Below are positions 56,768-64,000 of a stretch of 64,000 nt of DNA, one piece after another. Position 1 is the first letter of the stretch; each line of letters opens with the position of its first letter. The notes below the pieces were generated by a model. That model saw nothing but the letters and a program-made list of their open reading frames with translations, was not told the DNA's origin and searched no databases. The stretch covers positions 1-64,000 of the forward strand of contig WHVA01000004.1 of assembly GCA_015179125.1 (NCBI GenBank), written 5' to 3'. The position numbers and the translations under genes are program-made. The DNA is from Gautieria morchelliformis. Taxonomy: Eukaryota; Basidiomycota; Agaricomycetes; Gomphales; Gomphaceae.

Positions 56768-58465
56768 AACTCTAATATCTCCTTAAGATCATTTAAATAC
56801 TTGGAGTCTATTCTAAACATAATTTGGATTTTAAAACTTATTTGTACATCATGAAACAAAGCATCTTTTAAGAGATGAATAGATTATGAAACACTGTGGT
56901 GAGTTAGAACTTTAAGAATTTTAAAAGGTATACTCCCTTAGATAATACATTTCATACACATGTACGCCATTGACACCTTTAAATACATATGTGTTACCTC
57001 GGAATGGGTGAGTTAACTAGAATATATTTCTATTTGATTCAATATACTAAGAATACCTGGGTGGGTTTGCTTAATCCGGAAGGTTGTAGCATGAAAAATC
57101 TCCAATAATATCTTACATATTTTACATGAAAAGAACTGCAGTTTAGTTTTTAAAAAATGGAGTACCAACAAAAGTATTAACAGATATCTATAAACAGAAG
57201 GAAATCATATAAAATGGATTCTATTAAATGACCTTTAATTGTTTAGCATGCAACATGGAGAACTATTTCCCAGAATTGCTTTTTAATGATGGAATAGTTT
57301 CAGAAAAGATATCACTATTTAAAGATGAGTTTTATGGGAACATCACTTTTATTAGTAAACATCTGATATTATAGTAATTCCAAACACCCTCCTTGTAGGA
57401 CAATATGTTCACTTCATTCAGAAACAGGTTTAGTCTAGTCAATTATTTCTTTTAGTGCTTCAAAATCTTGGATTGTTGGTATTCGAGACATTAACTGAAA
57501 AGGTCCACATATTGGCCACTTTTTCTCATAAAGAATAGTTGCTGTCCTCCCTGGAATAGCTACTGCTGTCACAACACCCTTCATCTCCATCTGAGTTTCT
57601 GGATGTTTAAATGTCACCTTATCTCCTACTGTAGGGATATATGACATTGTTGATCCAGCTTGTATATTATATTAAACTCAGTTTGTATTCACTTTTTGTT
57701 TTGACAGGATTCAGCTCCTACCCTCTATTAGTTATAGAATCATATCATTATTATCTACAGTTGCAGAATTCTACTGGTTTGATGACATACAATATGCTAA
57801 ATAAAAACTGATTTCACAAAGTTGTCAATTCATATAGATGAAGGAGATGATGCTTACTATAAAAAGCATTGTTCATAAGATATCTACCTTTTTTGGTAGT
57901 ACCAAGACAACCGGAGACAGGTCTGTTGTTAAAATAGGAGATCTGATAATAAATATAGAAGTCTCCTCCTGTAATGACAAACATGAGTTCTTTGAACAAT
58001 GGTCAGTTTCTAGTGCACAATGGCTTACCCTTCCAACTCACTACGGTTGAGCTGTATAATTTTATAATAGGCAGCATCTCAGGTTTTAGGGTTTTGGAAT
58101 GGGTGTTAAGTCCCGATTCCCATTGTATAATTGTTGCAAAGGTTATATTGGATGGTAAAACAAAGTATCCTTTAGTTGTAGGATATGATAAATGTAATGA
58201 ATGCTGTATATATGATAGTCTGATAAAAGGCATGATGATTGCCTTATATTCTAACTCTCAACCACAAGAGACAATTACTGTTTATGGCATACTTGTACTA
58301 CAAGATGGAAGGATGAAGGTCTACAAAACAAATAATGAAAGGAGACATCGAATTCCTATTATTTTATATAGACCATTAAAAATCATAGAAGATTCAAAGG
58401 AGGTCTGTGACATTGTCAAATATATGCTTAAGCATATACTCAGAAGTACTACAAACCCCTCCAAA
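56768..58465. other. AT-rich island of unknown origin
   Basis: Composition drops to strongly AT-rich from about 56,770 to 58,465, unlike anything else in the window. 56,770-57,430 has no substantial ORF. Then come a 70-aa minus ORF and two overlapping plus ORFs (listed separately). No introns, LTRs or TIRs were recognised at the edges. Candidates are a linear-plasmid or virus-like fossil, mitochondrial DNA, or an unusual host segment; the sequence alone does not decide. Confidence 0.6.
57435..57647 (-). CDS. Small orphan ORF, possible SH3-like fold (70 aa)
   Basis: It reads MSYIPTVGDKVTFKHPETQM, then KGVVTAVAIPGRTATILYEK and WPICGPFQLMSRI. GDKVTF followed by short beta-rich segments suggests a small barrel, but I recognise no family. 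It starts with ATG and has AT-rich codon use matching the island. Its neighbours are two plus-strand ORFs in divergent orientation (57.8-58.5 kb). It could be a real gene of the element that brought in the island. Confidence 0.45.
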   Translation of the reverse strand: MSYIPTVGDKVTFKHPETQMEMKGVVTAVAIPGRTATILYEKKWPICGPFQLMSRIPTIQDFEALKEIID

Positions 58466-58516
58466 TATTCGATTAACCAGACCAGGGTTCGAACCTGGGA
58501 CCCCGTTAGTATATAG
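57838..58516 (+). CDS. Two overlapping orphan ORFs in the AT-rich island
   Basis: The first ORF (57,838-58,050) contains KSIVHKISTFFGSTKTTGDR and VVKIGDLIINIEVSSCNDK. The second (57,974-58,516) contains NGQFLVHNGLPFQLTTVELY, SPDSHCIIVAKVILDGKTKY and TITVYGILVLQDGRMKVYKT. They overlap in different frames. Neither belongs to a family I know. Both look like real protein sequence (mixed hydrophobic pattern, no low complexity). If the island is virus- or plasmid-derived this is a fossil, and I make no claim about an original product. The last 16 codons of the second ORF run into the tRNA-like sequence and are probably not native. Confidence 0.45.
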
Positions 58517-58522
58517 GGTGCT
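58478..58522 (-). other. tRNA-like 3' half (T-arm with B-box motif)
   Basis: On minus, CCAGG-TTCGAAC-CCTGG forms a perfect 5-bp T-stem with a canonical 7-nt T-loop (GGTTCGAACC B box), preceded by ACGGGGTC as a variable-loop-like stretch. No matching D-arm or acceptor 5' strand was found, so this is not a complete tRNA gene. It may be the 3' half of a tRNA gene cut by the adjacent LTR element, or part of a tRNA-derived SINE. Confidence 0.4.
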
Positions 58523-59078
58523 TTGGTTACGATACAATCCGTCATAGGGTTGGCCGAGGTCGGGAACGAAACCCGAGGCAAGGTCCGAGGTTACGGGGCG
58601 AGGTTTGGATGGGGAAGTCGGAGAGGGACTTGGCTTCAGCTTATGTGCTGCGCCGACCCTACGCACGAGTCCCAACTTCGGAGGCAAACGAATAAGAGGC
58701 GAAGTTTGGCTTAAGAGGCGAGGCTTAGAAACTAGCTAGGGATCGAAGGGATACGATAGTTGATTTTCAGACTGAGGAGTAGGAATGCATACAAGGGGGT
58801 TATATACGGACGAGGTGCAAGTCAGGGGTGAACATATTAGTGAAGGTCAGGGCGAGGTCAGGAGACTGAGGTCAGGGCGAGGTAATATACGAATGATGCG
58901 TGATGGAGCGGAATCAGTAACTAAGGGGATATGGGCATGGGATCAAGGTCGGATATGAGTTCAAGCTCGGGCTCGGGCGCGGATAAGTATCATATGTACT
59001 CGGGCACGAATATCACAAGGCTCGGGCTCGGAAAAAGGTTCTACCGGTAAGTAACCGGCCAAAGGCCGGGTCCTTACA
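58523..59078 (-). repeat. Gypsy family 2 3' LTR (left end approximate)
   Basis: In minus sense it starts TGTAAGGACCCGGCC at 59,078, directly after a purine-rich tract (AAGGGGGGAAT). It is rich in GAGGT/CCTCG motifs. The far end is near 58,523 (CAAAGCA) but is not certain because no second LTR is in the window. Confidence 0.6.
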
Positions 59079-59214
59079 GTATTCCCCCCTTATGGCCGAG
59101 ACCCTCGAGGCCGTAATGTGAACAAGGTTCGCCTATCCTCGAATCTAGATCCCGGCCCGATGTTAAGTAGCCGGAAAGGCGAAGCTTAAATCGTAGCCGA
59201 GGTTAGATAAAAGG

Positions 59215-60847
59215 GTGGGTAGGAGGCAGCGAACCCAAGTGCCAACGAATATGGTGCACCCGCAACCCCTCTTTAATTCAGCCGTCGATGAGAACAGCGC
59301 GAACAACGTGTTCGACCAGACTTTGTTGTCTGAGGAGAATGGAGCCTTGGGCGAGGTTATGCCCGAGGATCGACCTGAGGTTGGCGTACTGCCAATCGAT
59401 GACACGGGCGCCATTGACATGCAGCAGCCGTGGCAGGAGGGACCGAGTGGAAAGAAGGTGAGTACCATAGTTGTCTAGTCATGGGCGCTGCTGATTTGTC
59501 TAGTATAAACGCATGTTGTTTTCTTATCACCCGACCGACTTGTCCTTATATGGGTACAAGCTCACCGACGGGGGACCTCGCGAGTGGCAGCTCACGACCA
59601 AGGCCGAGGCGAGGTGCGCGCGCTGCGAAGAGCGCGACTATATGTGCCTTCGGGCCGTTAGTCTCGACTTCGGCCTCGCCGACCAGGGTGCCTGCGTGTG
59701 GTTCAGGACCCGTTCCTTGGGCTGTAGCATCACCCAAGGTCGCCGCAGCAAGGCGACCCCAGGGAAAGGTCAGGCGGGTGCAGCGAGCAAGAAGCGAGCG
59801 AGGAGCGAGGAGGCCGAGGGTGAACCGAGGCCGAGGAAAGGGGCCTGTAAGGGCAACCCTGGCTCGTTGTGGAGATTACACTACCACACAACTGACAAGG
59901 GGAAATCCAAAGTATGTATAAATGAACAAAGTATACAAGAGAGGGGATTCTCACCTGACAAGGGGAAATCCAAAGAGAAAAGTCTAAGGACCCCCAATGT
60001 CAGCGAGCCCGTATTATACTACGCTGCGCAGCCAGGGACCACACTTGGCACCCGCCATCAACCCTGCACCTCCCTGTCCCTTGATCGACCCTTGATGCCG
60101 CCTATTATGCGAGTCGCTTGATTTCCGACACTGTTCCGAGAGTGGAAGTCGGAAATTGGAGTGGAACTGGCGAGGCGAACAGAACTGGTGGAAGTTCTCC
60201 CAGAAGCGGAATCATTTCTGAAAGCGGAGGCGGAGATGAAATCGGAACTGGAAGCGGAGTCGGAAATGGGGTCGGAACTGGGTGTGGTGTCGGAACTGGA
60301 AATGGAAAACAGGGTGTCCCCTGACAGGGCCAAGGTTCGAGACGAGGTGGATGATGATGACAACGACTCGAGCGATTGGGTCGAGCGTAACCTCAAGACG
60401 AGGGTGGAGAGGATGGAAGCGAGGCTGAGCGAGGGGAAGGGAAAGGGAACAGAAGGGGCGAGGCAGAATGAGGGGAAGGAAACCGAGGTGGAGGAAACCG
60501 AGGTGGAAGGTTGGAGGGCGAAGAAGGACAAGAAGACGAAAAGATTGGAGCGGAGTGCAGAGATGAGGGAGTTGATAGCGGCTGTGAGGGATGTGGGACA
60601 GAAAGTTGGCGAGGTTGGGGAGAGGGTGTGCGAGTTGCTGGGGGAGTTTAGGGCTGCGAATGACAGGATGAACAGGGCGGATATGGAGTTCATGAGGATA
60701 AGGAGGAGGCGGAATTATTTGAAGCGGATGCAGGGGGCGAGGGACTTGGCAGATCATGGGGGACATGGGGTCTGGTGGAGCGAAGTAGTAGTAGTAATGA
60801 GGAGGAGTCAGGCGAGGGTAGCGAGGAGAGCGAGGGAGAGGATATGA
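59215..60847 (+). other. Antisense ORFs between gypsy-2 pol and its 3' LTR, split by a solo LTR
   Basis: On plus, opposite to pol, there are ORFs with MVHPQPLFNSAVDENSANNV (59.25 kb), a Cys motif CARCEERDYMC near 59.61 kb, and after the solo LTR an acidic and basic helical segment (WVERNLKTRVERMEARL, RERI end) to 60,847. They lie tail-to-tail with pol, which ends near 60,977. The C-x2-C-x6-C stretch recalls small zinc-binding motifs. I do not know the family. It may be an accessory antisense gene of the retroelement or a host gene into which it inserted. The gypsy-1 solo LTR (59,846-60,326) interrupts it. Confidence 0.55.
59846..60326 (-). repeat. Gypsy-1 solo LTR with target duplication GGGCC
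   Basis: 481 bp, TGTAAGGGCAACCC...CCCCTGACA, the same length as the 5' LTR of the full gypsy-1. GGGCC flanks it at 59,841-59,845 and 60,327-60,331. It shares nearly all CpGs with the full copy, so it is young. Confidence 0.93.
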
Positions 60848-60959
60848 GGATGGTGGAATAAACTAGTAAATGGAATAATAGAATTTTCTTGGATTTTGTT
60901 GATTTTTGTTGTTCGATTGCGAGGGGATTTTGATATCTAACTACTGGGGTCATGGGGGT

Positions 60960-63900
60960 TAACAAAGGAAACGATCATAGAGCAGTCAAGGGCCCGGCTT
61001 GCCCGGGTAAGATTCGTGGAAGTCAGTGACCAGCTCCGAGGCATGATCAAGCTCGGAAGCGAGGATCCACGAGGTTTCTTCGTCGGTACCTTCGTAACCA
61101 GTCCACCAAACAAGATAGAGCAGCTTTCAGCTCCTTCGTCTATTATCGATCTTCGAGTCGAGGATTTCGGAAACCTCGAACTTGGGTTCGCCGTCGATAA
61201 CGACTGGGGGCGGAGGCGGCTGAACTCGGTTTGGGATGGTGTTGGGCGAGGCTGGTTCGAGCATAGATACGTGGAATACTGGATGGACTGAATGCATGTG
61301 TTCTGGAAGTTGAAGGGTGAAGGAGTGAGTACCCGCTCGGGAAATGATCTCAAAAGGGCCCAAGAACTTCTCAGCGAGCTTCTTGGTAGGCCGAGTTGTT
61401 CGGAAGTACTGTGCCTTTACAAAGGCGAGGGATCCTACTTGGAAATCAGGAGCGGGCTTGCGACGAACATCGGCCGAGGCTTGGTAGGTTTTCTGAGCCT
61501 CGAGGATGGCGCGGCGAAGTTCTTGGTGAAGCTCGTCCAGGTCAACCACGAAGTCTCGGGCTCGTGCCGAGGCGAGGTCGCCCTCGGGGTGAACTGCGAG
61601 GTTCGGATGGTAACCTTTATTTGCAAAGAATGGGGAGATGCTGGTGGTTGCGCTAGGCGCGTTGTTGTAGGCGAACTCGGCTAGGGAAGGAGCGAAGCCC
61701 AATTGGACTGCTGATAGTTGCAATATATCCTGAGGTACTGTTCCAAGGTTTGGTTAGCACGCTCGGTTTGACCGTCACCCTCGGGATGATATCCCGAGGT
61801 GAAATGCAACCGCATGTCCAAGGCTTTCCCTAGGGAACGCCAGAAATGCGAGACGAACTCGGAACCCCTGTCCGAGGTGACGTGCGAGGGGACTCCATGC
61901 TTGGAAAAGACATGAAGACGAAGAGATGAGCGAGCTCTTGCGAGGTTATCTTGTCTGTGGTTGGAATGAAGATAACCTGCTTAGTGAAGCGGTCAACAAT
62001 CACTAGGATGGAGGTGAACTCGGATGAAGGGGGAAGTTGCTCAATGAAATCCATAGAGATGGAATTCCAAGGCTTCTCGGAACGGGAAGTTGTTTGAGGA
62101 GACCATAGGGTTTGTGACGTTGTGGCTTGCTTCGCATACAAGTGGTACACGTCTTGCAATACTCCTTGACAAAGGATCTAATCCCTGGCCAAGTATAGTC
62201 TCGTCGGATCAGCTCCAAGGTCTTGTTGACCCCGAAGTGTCCCGAGAGAATGTGTGATCGTGCTTGTATTGCAGGATGCGAAGTCGAAGGTCTTGGGCCG
62301 CTGGAACATAGGTTCGGTTGTCTAGCTTGAGAAACCCTCGGGGTCTGTGGTCCACCTCGGGTCATTAACCAAGCCGAGGTGCGACTTGGCTATGGGGTCC
62401 GAGGGGAGGTTTGCTAGTATGTCAGCTCGGATCTGTTCGGTATCAAGCAGTGAAGCGGCTCGGAGTATGACGGGAGCGAGGTTAGTAGCTCTAAGGGACA
62501 ATGCCAGCTGGTGTTGGGTAAACACTGGCCGTAGGTTCTGTGGGTTTATGGTGGCATAGTCGCTATTCCCCTCTTTAAGGTAGACGTCCCATCGTCTAGT
62601 GAGAGATTCAGGCTTCGTTCCGAGGTGACCAGGTCGGAACGTATAGCAAGGTTGAACTGGGAAAGGTATTCTGACCACTGAGCTTGTCGACGGGTCAAGA
62701 GCTTCATTGTTGAAAAGTATTCGAGGTTCTTGTGATCGGTGATCACGTCGACAGGGTCGCCAGAGCCCTCTAGGTAGTGTCGCCAGCGTTGAAAGGCTTC
62801 AAAAATGGCGAGGAGCTCTTTGTCGTGAACATCGTAGTTGAGCTCGGTAGAGGTGAATGTGCGGGAGTGGAAAGCGATGGGATGAAGTTCGCCTCCAAGG
62901 TTCGCAGTGATAAGATTGCCGCTAAGGCATAATCTGAAGCATCAGTCTCTACGATTAACGGAAGGTCAGGAATCCAGTGAGTAAGGATAGGAGCGTAGTG
63001 AATGCCTTCTTCAACAGGTTGAAGGCCTGTCACAATCCTCGGAAAAGTTCCAAGGGGTACCCTTGCGGGTGAGTCGGGTGAGAGGAATGGTGATGTCGGA
63101 GTAGTTGTGAATGAAACGTCGGTAGAAGTTGGCGAAGCCGAGGAAGGATTGGATGTCGCGAACTTTGCGAGGTTCAGGCCAGTCTTGAATGACCTTTACC
63201 TTGTCATCCGCCATAGTGAGGCCCTCGGGAGAGAGTATGTAGCCGAGGAATTCAACCGAGTCGCGATGAAACTCGCATTTGTCTTCTTTGGTGAAGAGGT
63301 TGTTGAGTCGCAGTCGTCGCAAGACTTCCTTGACATGTTCAACATGTTTGGAGGGGTCACTGGAATAGATTAGAATGTCATCCAAGTATACCACCACACA
63401 AACATCCAAAAGGTCGGCGAAAACCTCGTTCATGAATCTCTGGAAGCAGCAGGGCCTTAGTGAGACCAAATGGCATAACCAACCATTCAAAAGACCCATA
63501 GCGAGTCCTGAAGGCGGTTTTCCATTCGTCACCCTCGGCCACCGTATGAGGTGGTAAGCGTGACGAAGGTCAATCTTCGTATAGATGCGAGCATTCTTTG
63601 GAGCATCAAGTAAGTCAGCAATCAATGGCAATGGATACCGATCTTTTTTTGAGATTTGTTTAAACCTCGGAAGTCGACACACAACCGAAGTGAGCCATCT
63701 TTTTTGCGAACAAACAATACCGGTGCACCATGAGGCGAGCGTGAGGGTGGATGAAACCGATGTTAAAATGCTCGTCGATGAACTCGCGAAGTGCTTTGAG
63801 TTAGGAAGCTGAGAGAAGTAGATGGGACCGATAGGTGGCGAGGTCCCTTCTTCGAGTTGATTTTGATATCGTGGGGTCGGTGGGGAGCTAGAGTGTCAGC

Positions 63901-64000
63901 GCGTGCTTTGGCTGAACACATCCGCAAATTCGTGATATCTTCGGGAACATGTTTCTTACGTTCTCAGGAAGCTCGGAAGAGCTTCCTCCCGATGTTGCCC
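60960..64000 (-). mobile_element. Gypsy family 2 pol (continues past the window end)
   Basis: Minus-strand chromovirus-like pol. RT lies at about 63.7-63.0 kb ([48 protein letters not shown]), RNase H at about 62.9-62.5 kb ([11 protein letters not shown]), an integrase HHCC and core at about 62.3-61.4 kb (ILSGHFGVNKT, MDFIEQLP, FAYNNAPSATTSISPFFA), and a chromodomain end near 61.1 kb (FEVSEILDSK, LVWWTGYEG). It is broken, with several breaks. CpG-rich, so perhaps not very old. The 5' LTR and gag lie to the right of the window. Confidence 0.85.

Noticed and set aside
60058-60766. Minus ORFs of 184-211 aa over the antisense accessory region
   Set aside because: Low-complexity Ser/Pro/Leu shadows of the charged plus-strand frame and the solo LTR.

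Overview
The window looks like a transposon-packed accessory region of a filamentous basidiomycete, most likely an Agaricomycete. The evidence is short GT-AG introns of about 50-60 bp, a KDZ-transposase-associated CxC5 protein, a TKL-type kinase family typical of mushrooms, a NACHT-ankyrin NLR with a HeLo-like N-terminus, chromodomain gypsy elements, and a LINE with endonuclease, RT and RNase H. No bacterial operons, rRNA or CRISPR were seen.

Layout. 1-5 kb holds a truncated copia with one LTR, a CxC5-like remnant, a broken DNA transposase gene split by a 1.04-kb hAT-like element (8-bp target duplication), and a Helitron/PIF1 helicase fragment. 5-13.6 kb is a gypsy fragment (family 1) split by a 7-kb minus-strand LINE. 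The LINE's RT is itself split by a 1.7-kb Tc1/mariner-like element (TA target) that contains a piece of LINE endonuclease. 13.65-19.86 kb is a nearly full-length minus-strand gypsy-1.

19.86-56.6 kb is a giant inverted repeat. Each arm is about 13 kb and the arms are almost identical. The spacer holds a C2H2 zinc-finger gene, an HMG-box fragment and a young 4.5-kb copia with identical 175-bp LTRs. Each arm carries, from the centre outward, a TKL kinase gene, an HMG/Ser-Pro-rich gene remnant, and a NACHT-ankyrin NLR gene invaded by nested solo LTRs; the outer end is gypsy-1 and copia debris. The arms differ by clear events: a solo LTR only in the left, a 307-bp insertion only in the right, a nine-unit difference in ankyrin repeat number, and different disabling changes in the NLR. 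A 2-kb TIR element with an 8-bp target duplication, carrying CxC5 and a GC-rich gene fragment, sits in the inner part of the right arm.

56.8-58.5 kb is an AT-rich island of unknown origin with small orphan ORFs. 58.5-64 kb is the 3' part of a second gypsy family on the minus strand. It has an LTR near 59.08 kb and an antisense ORF between pol and that LTR, and a gypsy-1 solo LTR is inserted into the antisense ORF.

Best candidates for host function are the paired kinase genes (intact-looking in both arms), the C2H2 gene, and the NLR pair, which is probably degenerating. The most novel features are the large palindrome with its kinase-NLR cargo, the 297-bp higher-order ankyrin array, two DNA transposons that appear to have captured foreign sequence, the antisense ORF in gypsy-2, and the AT-rich island.
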